Assembly (NCBI RefSeq): GCF_014638005.1 | Contig: NZ_BMFG01000012.1 | Location: forward strand, 65,730-104,735 | DNA length: 39,006 bases | Direction of reading: 5' to 3' | DNA from: Flavobacterium orientale | GTDB lineage: Bacteria; Bacteroidota; Bacteroidia; Flavobacteriales; Flavobacteriaceae | Part shown: positions 16,004 to 24,274 of the stretch, in pieces | How positions within the stretch are numbered: the stretch's first letter is position 1 | Layout: every line of letters starts with the position of its first letter | The notes under the pieces: model-generated | Told to the model about the DNA's origin: nothing | Seen by the model: only the letters and a program-made list of their open reading frames with translations | Database searches by the model: none | Program-made: the position numbers and the translations under genes

Positions 16004-17350
16004 ATGTACACAAATCCACATTCCACCAATTTGCTTTTGAATTTAGGCATTGAGAGCTTAAACGAGATGCAAGAAACAGCACAAGAAACCATTTTAAATG
16101 ATGCCAATGTTCTGCTGCTTTCACCTACAGGTTCCGGAAAAACACTCGCTTTTTTATTGCCGATTTTTCAGCTATTGGAATCAGAAAGTACTAGCGTTCA
16201 ATGTTTAATTTTGGTGCCGTCTCGCGAACTGGGCTTGCAAATTGAAGGGGTTTGGAAAAAAATGGGAACCGATTACAAAGTAAATGTTTGCTATGGTGGT
16301 CATTCCATTGATACGGAAATTAAAAACCTATCCAATCCTCCCGCTGTTTTAATTGGAACTCCCGGAAGAATTGCCGATCATATCGATAGAGGAACTTTCA
16401 AACTGGATGCTATCCAAACGTTAGTTTTAGATGAGTTTGATAAATCGTTACAATTGGGTTTTCACGAACAAATGTCGTTTATCATTTCAAGATTAACCAA
16501 ATTGAACAAACGCATTTTGGTTTCGGCAACGGCGGATATTGAAATTCCAAAATATACCGGAGTTTTGCATCCAACGGTTTTAGATTTTATTCCAACAGAA
16601 GAAGAAAATAGTAACCTATCGTTGCGAATGGTGGTCTCGAAGGAAAAAGATAAAATCAATTCGCTTTTTAAATTAATTTGTTCGTTGAAATCACAAGCCG
16701 CTATTGTATTTTGTAACCACCGCGATGCTGCAGAGCGAATTAGTGATTCGTTAAATGAAAAAGGAATTTATGCCACCTATTATCATGGCGGAATGGACCA
16801 AGACGAACGCGAACGGGCGTTGATCCAATTTAGAAACGGAAGTGTCTCCTATTTAATAACCACCGATTTAGCCGCTCGTGGTTTGGATATCCCGGAAATG
16901 AAACATGTGATTCATTATCATTTGCCTTCTAAAGAAGAAGAGTTTACACATCGAAACGGTCGTACGGCCAGAATGTTAGCTTCCGGAACGGCTTATGTAA
17001 TAGCTCACGAAAGTGAAAAGAAAATGGACTATTTAGATTATGGTATGCCGGTTTTAAATGTTGAAAACGCTACTACGTTGCCAAAACCACCCGAGTTTCA
17101 AACCATTTACATCAGCGGTGGAAAGAAAAATAAATTGAATAAAATTGATATCGTAGGTTTCTTTTCCCAAAAAGGAAAATTGGATAAAAGCGATTTAGGG
17201 TTGATTGAAGTAAAAGATTTCATCTCGTTTGCCGCTGTAAAATCTAAAAAAGTAAAAGAATTTTTAGCCAACATCCGCGACGAAAAAATGAAAGGTAAAA
17301 AGTTTAAAATAGAAATAGCCCGAAAAGTAATCAAGAAAGAGGAGGAGTAG
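16004..17350 (+). CDS. DEAD-box RNA helicase, DbpA-like (DEFD variant)
   Basis: The 448-aa helicase has a Q-motif region (GIESLNEMQ), motif I PTGSGKT (41-47), Ia PSRELGLQ, Ib TPGR, motif II DEFD (143-146), III SAT (174-176), V TTDLAARGLDIP and VI HRNGRTAR (316-323). The C-terminal 75 residues (from about 367, ISGGKKNKLNKIDIVGFF) resemble the DbpA RNA-binding domain, which directs DbpA to 23S rRNA hairpin 92. A role in large-subunit assembly is therefore inferred. Motif II has Phe in place of the usual Ala. The gene stands alone behind a heptad array and probably starts with a leaderless ATG. Confidence 0.9.
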   Translation: MYTNPHSTNLLLNLGIESLNEMQETAQETILNDANVLLLSPTGSGKTLAFLLPIFQLLESESTSVQCLILVPSRELGLQIEGVWKKMGTDYKVNVCYGGHSIDTEIKNLSNPPAVLIGTPGRIADHIDRGTFKLDAIQTLVLDEFDKSLQLGFHEQMSFIISRLTKLNKRILVSATADIEIPKYTGVLHPTVLDFIPTEEENSNLSLRMVVSKEKDKINSLFKLICSLKSQAAIVFCNHRDAAERISDSLNEKGIYATYYHGGMDQDERERALIQFRNGSVSYLITTDLAARGLDIPEMKHVIHYHLPSKEEEFTHRNGRTARMLASGTAYVIAHESEKKMDYLDYGMPVLNVENATTLPKPPEFQTIYISGGKKNKLNKIDIVGFFSQKGKLDKSDLGLIEVKDFISFAAVKSKKVKEFLANIRDEKMKGKKFKIEIARKVIKKEEE

Positions 17351-17407
17351 ATTTTCAGTCGCGGTCGCAGTTGTCAATTCGGATATACTGAAAACTGCGA
17401 ATGCAAA

Positions 17408-17860
17408 CTATAACTTTACCGAATCCGGAACCAAAACACTATAATCACCACCATTTCGAATGACATCACGAACAATACTCGAACTGATATAAGACGTTTG
17501 TGAAGCAGTTAATAAAAACACCGTTTCAATCTTTGATAACTTTCTATTGGTATGTGCAATGGCCTTTTCAAATTCAAAATCCGCCGGATTGCGTAAGCCA
17601 CGCAAAATAAACCCTGCTTTTTCTTTTTTGCACAAGTCAATAGTTAAGCCTTCATAAGTAATCACTTTTACTTTGGGTTCATCAGCAAATGCGGCTTCAA
17701 TAAACCGTTTTCGCTGTTCCAACGGAAACATGTATTTTTTTTCAGCATTGATACCAATGGCAATAGTAATTTCATCAAAAAGGGAAACACCTCGCTTGAT
17801 AATATCATAATGCCCTAACGTAATCGGATCAAATGAACCGGGGAAAATGGCTTTTTTCAT
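17408..17860 (-). CDS. coaD: Phosphopantetheine adenylyltransferase
   Basis: CoaD makes dephospho-CoA from 4'-phosphopantetheine and ATP, the penultimate step of CoA synthesis. The 150-aa product has the nucleotidyltransferase motif GSFDPITLGH near the N-terminus, the pocket sequence RGLRNPADFEFE and the second nucleotide motif ISSSIVRD. Translation is placed at MKKAIFPGS (17858-17860); the frame is open to 17935 but that part overlaps the ddl 3' end and is not family-like. ddl lies 10 bp upstream on the same strand, so the two are one operon. Confidence 0.96.
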   Translation of the reverse strand: MKKAIFPGSFDPITLGHYDIIKRGVSLFDEITIAIGINAEKKYMFPLEQRKRFIEAAFADEPKVKVITYEGLTIDLCKKEKAGFILRGLRNPADFEFEKAIAHTNRKLSKIETVFLLTASQTSYISSSIVRDVIRNGGDYSVLVPDSVKL

Positions 17861-17870
17861 AATTTTATAT

Positions 17871-18845
17871 TTATTTGGCCAAAGCCAATTCAATTGCATT
17901 TTCAAATAAATCAGCCAGCGAAATTCCGGCTTCACGAGCTTGTTGTGGCAAAATACTTTCTGTGGTTAATCCCGGAATGGTATTCATCTCCAACATATGG
18001 GGCTCTCCATCTACAATGATGAACTCACTTCTGGTAAAACCTTTCATTTTTAAAACCTCATAAGCTCTTTTGGCAACAGTTTCAATTTTCAACCGCAGGT
18101 CTTCTGAAATTCTTGCCGGTGTAATTTCGGAAGATTTTCCCAAATATTTGGCTTCATAATCAAAAAAGTCATTTTCAGATACAATTTCGGTTATCGGTAA
18201 AACAGTGATTTTTCCTTTGTAATTAATCACGCCTACAGAAACTTCCATTCCGTCTAAAAAACTTTCTATGATGATTTCGTTGTCTTCTTTATAAGCAGTT
18301 TCAATTGCAGGAAGCAATTCTTCAATAGTTTTTACTTTGGAAATTCCGAAACTGGAACCCGATTTGTTGGGTTTTACAAAACAAGGTAAACCTACTTTTT
18401 CAATAATTTGATTGGGATGAAGGACATCACCTTGATTCAGATAAAAAGAAGTAGCCGTTTTGATGCCATACGGTTTTAAAACCGATAACAAATCGCGTTT
18501 GTTGAAAGTCAACGCCGCTTGGTAATAATCGCAACTGGTTTGCGGAATACCTAACAATTCAAAATAAGCTTGCATCAAACCATCTTCGCCGGGAGTGCCG
18601 TGGATGGCGTTAAAAACAACGTCAAACGTGATTTTTTCAGTACCTATCGTTACCGAAAAATCGTTTTTATTGATTGGATATTCTTGTTCATCGTCAGTCA
18701 CACAAACCCATTTGTCTTTAAAGAGGTGAATGCGATAAGGCGAAAATTTAGTTTTGTCCAAATAGGTATAGACCACATTTCCACTGGTTAAGGAAATTTT
18801 ATATTCGCTGGAATAGCCGCCCATGATGATAGCAACATTTTTCAT
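17871..18845 (-). CDS. ddl: D-alanine--D-alanine ligase
   Basis: Ddl joins two D-alanines for the peptidoglycan stem peptide. The 324-aa ATP-grasp enzyme has the N-terminal VAIIMGGYSSEYKISL, FNAIHGTPGEDG, the CFVKPNKSGSSFGISKV ATP-binding part, EVSVGVI, and the metal-binding C-terminus MLEMNTIPGLTTESILPQQA. The start MKNVAIIMGG (18843-18845) is chosen over the upstream open frame. It is divergent from the PASTA-rluD genes and directly upstream of coaD, an arrangement I recall as conserved in Flavobacteriaceae. Confidence 0.96.
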   Translation of the reverse strand: MKNVAIIMGGYSSEYKISLTSGNVVYTYLDKTKFSPYRIHLFKDKWVCVTDDEQEYPINKNDFSVTIGTEKITFDVVFNAIHGTPGEDGLMQAYFELLGIPQTSCDYYQAALTFNKRDLLSVLKPYGIKTATSFYLNQGDVLHPNQIIEKVGLPCFVKPNKSGSSFGISKVKTIEELLPAIETAYKEDNEIIIESFLDGMEVSVGVINYKGKITVLPITEIVSENDFFDYEAKYLGKSSEITPARISEDLRLKIETVAKRAYEVLKMKGFTRSEFIIVDGEPHMLEMNTIPGLTTESILPQQAREAGISLADLFENAIELALAK

Positions 18846-18924
18846 TGTGTTACGTTTGTTTAGGTAAAGTTGATAGAACAAAAATATCATTATTTAAGGA
18901 AAGAAAAAACCATTCCTATTTTTA

Positions 18925-18932
18925 TATCTTTG
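18925..18932 (+). promoter_or_regulatory. -7 promoter element of PASTA-rluD
   Basis: The plus strand reads TATCTTTG, 16 bp before the ATG at 18949. Confidence 0.65.
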
Positions 18933-18948
18933 CTACAAATAAAAAAAA

Positions 18949-19551
18949 ATGAGTTTACGTAAATACATCACCAGTAAAGTTTTCTTAAGACAGGTTGCCA
19001 TTGCACTTACTTTAGTAGTGTTGCTAGTGGTTTTAGTGTTAAATCTGTTGTCGTTTATAACTAATCACGGACAAGAAATTATTGTTCCTAATTTGGCAAA
19101 TATGACTATGGATCAAGTGGAAAAAAAGTTGGAAGACTTAGATTTGGATTATGTAGTTTTGGATACCATTGATTACAATGAAGAATTTGCCAAGTTTGGC
19201 GTGGTGCTACAAGAACCAAAACCGGGTTCAAAAGTGAAAGAAAACCGAAAGATTTATTTGAAAATAAACAACGACAGTTATGCTTATGTGGAGTTGCCGG
19301 ATATGATTGAAAAAACGTTCCGACAAGTAGAACCCAACTTAAAGGTTTTAGGCCTGGAATTGGGTGAAGTGACCTACAAACCGTATTTAGGAAAAGATAT
19401 GGTTTTGGAAATGCGAATAAACGGCAAATTGGTAAAACCGGGAACAAAAGTGATGAAAACAACCAAAATCGATTTGGTTTTAGGGGACGGAAAGATAGGA
19501 TTTGAAGAAGAGTCTCAAGACAGTTTACAAAGTAATTATGATAAGGAATAA
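18949..19551 (+). CDS. PASTA-domain membrane protein
   Basis: The 200-aa protein has one N-terminal membrane helix (about residues 14-38) and an extracytoplasmic region with PASTA repeats: VPNLANMTMDQVEKKLEDLDL, then a second unit with PDMIEKTFRQVEPNLKVLGL. PASTA units bind muropeptides or beta-lactam-like groups in Ser/Thr kinases and PBPs, but no kinase or transpeptidase domain is present. Placement beside ddl supports a cell-wall link. The gene overlaps rluD by 14 bp, so they are translationally coupled. The C-terminal tail is acidic and disordered. Confidence 0.9.
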   Translation: MSLRKYITSKVFLRQVAIALTLVVLLVVLVLNLLSFITNHGQEIIVPNLANMTMDQVEKKLEDLDLDYVVLDTIDYNEEFAKFGVVLQEPKPGSKVKENRKIYLKINNDSYAYVELPDMIEKTFRQVEPNLKVLGLELGEVTYKPYLGKDMVLEMRINGKLVKPGTKVMKTTKIDLVLGDGKIGFEEESQDSLQSNYDKE

Positions 19552-20587
19552 CAATACAACTAGCGATATAGAATCTGATTTTGAAGAAGAATTATACGAA
19601 CATTATCGCTTTGAAGCCGGAAAAGGACAAGCTCCGCTGCGAGTAGATAAGTTTTTAATGAATTTGATTGAAAGCACTACGCGAAGCAAAATTCAACAAG
19701 CCGCGGCTACCGGTAGCATTTATGTAAATGATGTTGTAGTAAAATCGAATTATAAAGTCAAACCTTCCGACGTAGTTCGTGTTGTTCTGTCGCATCCGCC
19801 GTATGTACGTTTGTTGGTGGGAGAAAACATCCCATTAGATATTGTTTTTGAAGACGAACAGTTGTTGGTGGTCAACAAACCTGCCGGTATGGTAGTGCAT
19901 CCCGGTCACGGAAATTATTCGGGTACCTTAGTCAATGCGTTGGCTTACCATTTTGAAAATTTACCAATGAACAGTTCGGAACGCCCGGGTCTAGTGCATC
20001 GAATTGATAAAGATACTTCCGGCTTATTGGTCGTAGCCAAAACCGATTTGGCCATGGCGTATTTGACCAAACAATTTGCAGAAAAAACTTCGGAAAGAGA
20101 ATATGTAGCATTGGTTTGGGGCAATGTTACAGAAGAGGAGGGAACCATCACGGGAGACATTGCTCGACACGTAAAAGATCGAATGCAAATGGCTGTTTTT
20201 CCGGATGGGGAAGGCAAACCTGCTGTAACACATTATAAAGTGTTAGAACGATTTGGGTATGTAACCTTAGTAAGTTGCCAATTGGAAACGGGTAGAACGC
20301 ATCAAATTAGAGTCCACATGAAACACATCGGCCATACCTTGTTTAATGATGAGCGATACGGCGGTAACAATATCCTAAAAGGAACAACATTTACCAAGTA
20401 CAAACAGTTTATTGATAACTGTTTTAAAGTCTTACCAAGACAAGCTCTTCATGCCAAAACCTTAGGGTTTGAACATCCAATTACAAAAGAATTTTTGCGT
20501 TTTGAAACACCAATTCCAAAGGATATGGAAGAATGTATTGAAAAATGGCGGGTGTATTCGAAATCAAATCAACCGGAAACAGAATAA
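19538..20587 (+). CDS. rluD: 23S rRNA pseudouridine synthase, RluD family
   Basis: The 349-aa enzyme has an N-terminal S4 RNA-binding domain (LRVDKFLMNLIESTTRSKIQ) and a pseudouridine synthase domain with the catalytic motif HRIDKDTSGLLVVAK (Asp within RIDKDTSG), plus GRTHQIRVHMKHIGHTLFND. RluD-type enzymes modify helix 69 of 23S rRNA; the exact target is inferred from the family. The first ATG in frame is at 19538, inside the end of the PASTA gene; the open frame begins at a TTG (19502) but the ATG is preferred. A terminator follows immediately. Confidence 0.93.
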   Translation: MIRNNNTTSDIESDFEEELYEHYRFEAGKGQAPLRVDKFLMNLIESTTRSKIQQAAATGSIYVNDVVVKSNYKVKPSDVVRVVLSHPPYVRLLVGENIPLDIVFEDEQLLVVNKPAGMVVHPGHGNYSGTLVNALAYHFENLPMNSSERPGLVHRIDKDTSGLLVVAKTDLAMAYLTKQFAEKTSEREYVALVWGNVTEEEGTITGDIARHVKDRMQMAVFPDGEGKPAVTHYKVLERFGYVTLVSCQLETGRTHQIRVHMKHIGHTLFNDERYGGNNILKGTTFTKYKQFIDNCFKVLPRQALHAKTLGFEHPITKEFLRFETPIPKDMEECIEKWRVYSKSNQPETE

Positions 20588-20596
20588 CAACACAAA

Positions 20597-20630
20597 AAAA
20601 AGCGACTCATTTCTGAATCGCTTTTTGTTT
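20597..20630 (+). terminator. Rho-independent terminator after rluD
   Basis: AAAAAGCGACTCA and TGAATCGCTTTTT form a stem with one G-U pair around TTTC-like loop bases, followed by a T-rich tract. Confidence 0.88.
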
Positions 20631-20710
20631 TATAATCAATTGATTATGTTAAAATTAGGAGATATAAGTCGTCTTGAAATAGGTACCAAAACGAATCCCT
20701 TTACGGTTTG

Positions 20711-20737
20711 TCATCCCGACGCTAGGAGGGATCCCAT
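20711..20737. repeat. Short intergenic repeat (gtcatcccgacg type)
   Basis: gtcatcccgacgctaggagg with the following gatccc is a motif I recognise as recurring between genes in Bacteroidota. Only one copy is in the window. The 156 bp between the rluD terminator and the next stop (20631-20786) hold no gene. Confidence 0.4.
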
Positions 20738-20786
20738 AATCCAAATCACCAACGCCAAAAAGAAAATTAATTTTTACAATTTAAAA

Positions 20787-22154
20787 TTACATTCTTGTAT
20801 TTCCTCTTGAATTTCCTCTACTTTGATTTGACGGAGCTCCTTGACTTCTTTGAGGCTGACTAGCTCTTGCCGAACTACTGCTTCTTGCCGGTGCTCTGTT
20901 AGCAGAAGATAGCTGAGACGAACCGCTATTTCGTGGTGCACTCATTTGTGATCGGTTGTTTTGATTACTTCTCGGAGCGTTATACGTTGATGATGTAGTG
21001 GCTCTTGGAGTCGCACTCGAACGGTCATTTCTAACTGAATTAGTGGCACTTGGATTTGTTGCTCTCGGTGTTGCAACGGTTCCGCTTGCTCTGTCAGTGG
21101 TGGAACGATCATTTCTTACGGAACTGGTAGCACTTGGATTTGTTGTTCTTGGTGTAGAAAACGTACCGCTTGCTCTGTCATTCGAACGATCATTTCTGGA
21201 AGTGTTCACATCAGAATTGGTGGTTCTTGGAGTAGCTGTAATTCCATTAGCTCTATCATTTCTTGAAGTGTTCAAACTTGAGTTTGTTCTGGGGGTTGCA
21301 GCAATTCCGTTAGCTCTGTCAGTCGAACGATCATTTCTTGAGGTGTTCGCATTGGAGTTTCTTGGCGTAGCTGCAATTCCGTTTGCTCTATCGTTTCCAC
21401 GTCCTGTATTTCTGTTTTGTGCTAACTCATAACGGTTAGAAACATTTTGATTTCTGGCAGAAAAACTTCGGTTAGGGTGCATTCTCTCATACGAGTTAGC
21501 TCGTCTTGATTGGTGCATCGCAATAGCTCTTGTACTTCTTCTGTAGTTCACATAATTACAGGTGTTGTTTACATTGATAAACACATTCACGTTGCTTCTG
21601 TAACGGTAATAAGGGTAAGGATTCCAAGCCCAGTAAAATCCGGGATAGTAATTCCAATGCCAAGGTGAAAAATACACATGATATCTGGGAGCCCAAAAGT
21701 GAGCATAAATTATAGGTGTTGCATAATAAACCGGTTCGTAGATATAGTTGTTTCCATATAAGAAAACATCTCCAACAACTTGCACTTGCACCGTTCTGTT
21801 TCTGTTGTCTTTTTCTACTTCAATAGTAGCAACATCTTGAAAAATGTCGCGTTCTAGTACGGCTTGAATTATAATTAAGTGGGTGTTTCCTTCCATCGAT
21901 TCAATAACACGTAGGTAATCCACACGGTTGTCATTGTTTAAATCAAGGTTAGAAATTTGCTTATTAGGATCGTTTAGACGATTTTCAAAATCTTCTAAAT
22001 CTCTGGAATCTCCAAAGATAGTAGCAATAGCTCGTAGATCTAAGTTGTCACTGATATCCATTGAGTTTGCTCTCACGGTTGTTCTGTCTTGTGCCTGGGT
22101 AGTAAACCCTACTGCAAAAAAAACAGCACTGAAAAGGATGGTAAGTGTTTTCAT
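20787..22154 (-). CDS. Secreted Arg/Ser/Asn-rich repeat protein
   Basis: The 455-aa product has a signal peptide (MKTLTILFSAVFFAVGFTTQ, cut after TQAQ) and a globular region (about 25-170: LDLNNDNRVDYLRVIE, then Tyr/Trp/Pro-rich HFWAPRYHVYFSPWHWNYY). The remaining 285 residues are low-complexity, built of imperfect repeats of about 30 residues (NDRANGIAATPR, TSRNDRS). The start is set at Met21 of the open frame because the signal peptide begins there. The tail is strongly basic and disordered and could bind polyanions or peptidoglycan; that is inference. The divergent gene starts 150 bp upstream. Confidence 0.82.
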   Translation of the reverse strand: MKTLTILFSAVFFAVGFTTQAQDRTTVRANSMDISDNLDLRAIATIFGDSRDLEDFENRLNDPNKQISNLDLNNDNRVDYLRVIESMEGNTHLIIIQAVLERDIFQDVATIEVEKDNRNRTVQVQVVGDVFLYGNNYIYEPVYYATPIIYAHFWAPRYHVYFSPWHWNYYPGFYWAWNPYPYYRYRSNVNVFINVNNTCNYVNYRRSTRAIAMHQSRRANSYERMHPNRSFSARNQNVSNRYELAQNRNTGRGNDRANGIAATPRNSNANTSRNDRSTDRANGIAATPRTNSSLNTSRNDRANGITATPRTTNSDVNTSRNDRSNDRASGTFSTPRTTNPSATSSVRNDRSTTDRASGTVATPRATNPSATNSVRNDRSSATPRATTSSTYNAPRSNQNNRSQMSAPRNSGSSQLSSANRAPARSSSSARASQPQRSQGAPSNQSRGNSRGNTRM

Positions 22155-22258
22155 GACATTTAATTTATAGAGATAAACTCTGGTTTGATTATCACTATAC
22201 AATTCTTGTGCCACAAAATCACAACAAAACCATTAGTAGAATTTATATTACAAATAAG

Positions 22259-22288
22259 TTGCATATTTGAAATAATACTATATTTTTG
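22259..22288 (+). promoter_or_regulatory. Promoter of the Asp-box lipoprotein gene
   Basis: TTG (22259-22261), a 19-bp spacer and TATTTTTG (22281-22288) match the Bacteroidota consensus at its ideal spacing, with the ATG 18 bp downstream. Confidence 0.7.
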
Positions 22289-22306
22289 TGATATAATTTA
22301 ATAAAT

Positions 22307-23377
22307 ATGTCTAAAATTGTTATACTTTTTGTTGTAGTGCTTTCCCTTTTTTCTTGTAAGGAAGAGAAAAAAAAGAAAGAAGAATACAAACGAAAACCTT
22401 TCACCGGAGTGATTTTAGATACCCTGCTTCAGGATACTGTTTCAATAAGAGCAATCACTCTTGATAATGATAAAGTATGGTATGCTTCCGATAAAGGAAC
22501 GTTTGGCTATAGCTTTATTAACAATTCTAAAAGGAAGGACGGCATTATTAGGATGGATTCCATACCGTTACATTTCAGAGGAATTGCCCAAAATTTTGAT
22601 AATATCTTTTTAATCAGCACCGAAAAACCGGCTGCGATATATAAAATAAGTAAGAAAGATATGTCCAATTATCAATTGGTTTTTGAAGACCTAGCCAACG
22701 ACGCGTTTTATAACGGCATTCAATTTTGGAATGAAAAGGAAGGCATTGCTTTTGGCGACCCCATAAACAACAAATTAAACGTTATTGTAACGCGAGATGG
22801 TGGTGCTACTTGGAATAAAATTGACCCTTCAAAACTACCCAAACTTGAAAAAGACGAATATGCTTTTGCAGCAAGCAATAGCAGCATCACGGTTAAAGGT
22901 ACTCACACTTGGATTGCAACCGGTGGAAAAAAATCAAGGGTTTTGTATTCTAACGATAAAGGAGAATCTTGGATACTTCAAGAAACGCCTATTGTAAGCG
23001 GTAAATCAATGACGGGTATTTATTCTATTGACTTCTACAGCGATACTATTGGTTTGCTGGTAGGTGGTGATTACGAAGATCAAAATAACAATTTCAAAAA
23101 CAAAGCGTTGACCATAAATGGAGGTAGAAGCTGGGTTTCAGTATCCGACAGTTTGGCTTTTGGCTATTCCAGTTGCGTGCAATTTGTTCCTGAATCGGGA
23201 GGTACAATGTTGGTAGCATTAGCTCCAAATGGAATTTACGCCACCAGCGATAGCGGTATCGAATGGATAAAAATTTCCGATGAAAAGGAGTTACATGTAT
23301 TGAAATTCATCGACAAAAAATCGGCAATAGCTGCAGGGAAGAATAAGATGTTCCGAATAAGGTTTACAACCAATTAA
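22307..23377 (+). CDS. Asp-box/YCF48-like beta-propeller lipoprotein
   Basis: The 356-aa product has a lipoprotein signal (VVVLSLFSC, Cys17) and a charged linker. Its mature part contains four Asp-box-like motifs typical of BNR/YCF48 propellers: TRDGGATW, SNDKGESW, TINGGRSW and TSDSGIEW, spaced as in a propeller. Bacteroidota relatives are annotated as oxidoreductases or PSII assembly-factor-like proteins, but no redox residues are visible, so no enzyme function is claimed. Its TAA stop shares a TTAA with the stop of the convergent gene at 23374. Confidence 0.85.
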   Translation: MSKIVILFVVVLSLFSCKEEKKKKEEYKRKPFTGVILDTLLQDTVSIRAITLDNDKVWYASDKGTFGYSFINNSKRKDGIIRMDSIPLHFRGIAQNFDNIFLISTEKPAAIYKISKKDMSNYQLVFEDLANDAFYNGIQFWNEKEGIAFGDPINNKLNVIVTRDGGATWNKIDPSKLPKLEKDEYAFAASNSSITVKGTHTWIATGGKKSRVLYSNDKGESWILQETPIVSGKSMTGIYSIDFYSDTIGLLVGGDYEDQNNNFKNKALTINGGRSWVSVSDSLAFGYSSCVQFVPESGGTMLVALAPNGIYATSDSGIEWIKISDEKELHVLKFIDKKSAIAAGKNKMFRIRFTTN

Positions 23378-23823
23378 TTTTTATTTCCTCGATTAGCTCG
23401 GTACTGTCTCAATAGTTTTCTATTAAAATCATCTTCTGCTTTTTTCAATTTGATGATTTTCACCGAACCGATGATGCCCTTTAAATCAGCATTGAGTTTT
23501 TTTCGCAATTGAAACAATTCTTCTTCAGTTGCTTCTAAATCGTTCAACAATTGCGTAGCTTCTTTTTCTGAAAGTGTAGCACTGTTTTTTTCAATGGTTT
23601 GGTGTAAACTGCGCATCTTTTTATTTCGCAATTCAAAAAAGCGAGCATCAAATTGATTGTAAATAGGCCAAAATTTTTCAGCTTCAGCAGTTGACAAACC
23701 CAATTCAGTAGTAATAAAAGCAGTTTTCAAGGCTTTAATTTGGTCTCTGTTTTTCATCTCTTGCGAAAATCCATTCGTGCAAAATAGTACAGTGGCTAAA
23801 AATAGGAGGTAGGTTGATTTCAT
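23374..23823 (-). CDS. Periplasmic Spy/CpxP-like helical protein
   Basis: The 149-aa product has a signal peptide (1-20, ending GFSQ) and an all-helical, highly charged mature part with LSTAEAEKFWPIYNQFDARFFEL and repeated Glu/Lys/Leu heptads, as in Spy/CpxP-like and heavy-metal-resistance-type periplasmic helpers. It follows the sigma factor and membrane protein genes by 10 bp, suggesting it is a target or sensor of that system. Chaperone or metal binding is family-level inference. Confidence 0.75.
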   Translation of the reverse strand: MKSTYLLFLATVLFCTNGFSQEMKNRDQIKALKTAFITTELGLSTAEAEKFWPIYNQFDARFFELRNKKMRSLHQTIEKNSATLSEKEATQLLNDLEATEEELFQLRKKLNADLKGIIGSVKIIKLKKAEDDFNRKLLRQYRANRGNKN

Positions 23824-23833
23824 AAGGTATAGT

Positions 23834-24244
23834 TTAATCTAGTAAATAAATATCAATATTGCTGTTTTGTAATAATGTGTTTTCGAGTGCACTGGGTTCA
23901 ATTTCATAATCAACTTCCATATTTTTCACTTCCTCTTCACTCAATAGACTTAGTAAATCATAAGAATACATATCGCTGGTGTAGCTTAAATAATGCTCAA
24001 TGGCTTCACTATTAATTTCATCGGAAGTCGAAAAAGGCAAAGTTTTTATTCCAATAGGCAAAAGCACCGCCAGAAGTAAAACCGCTGCAACCAATTGAAA
24101 AACTGCTTTTTTATAAAAAGGAATTACTTTTGGTTGTTGTTCCAACTTCAAAAGAATCTTTTCGGGCAATGCATCAAAGTATCCTTCCGGAGTTTTGAAT
24201 CCGGGGTTTATTTTAGGATGGTTATCTAATTTAAAATCGCTCAT
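23834..24244 (-). CDS. Single-pass membrane protein, probable anti-sigma factor
   Basis: The 136-aa protein has a cytoplasmic N-terminal part with the conserved-looking GFKTPEGYFDALPEKILLKL, one membrane helix (about 47-68) and an acidic periplasmic tail. It lies between an ECF sigma gene (30 bp upstream) and a periplasmic Spy-like gene (10 bp downstream), the position of an anti-sigma factor. The usual zinc-binding HxxxCxxC motif of ZAS anti-sigmas is absent, so the role rests on context. Confidence 0.65.
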   Translation of the reverse strand: MSDFKLDNHPKINPGFKTPEGYFDALPEKILLKLEQQPKVIPFYKKAVFQLVAAVLLLAVLLPIGIKTLPFSTSDEINSEAIEHYLSYTSDMYSYDLLSLLSEEEVKNMEVDYEIEPSALENTLLQNSNIDIYLLD

Positions 24245-24274
24245 AATGGTAAGACTTAATTTTTAGGTAAAAGT

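Noticed and set aside
20998..21432. Plus-strand ORF with VALGVALERSFLTEL repeats
   Set aside because: It is the antisense reading of the repetitive tail of the secreted repeat protein; no promoter or start supports it.
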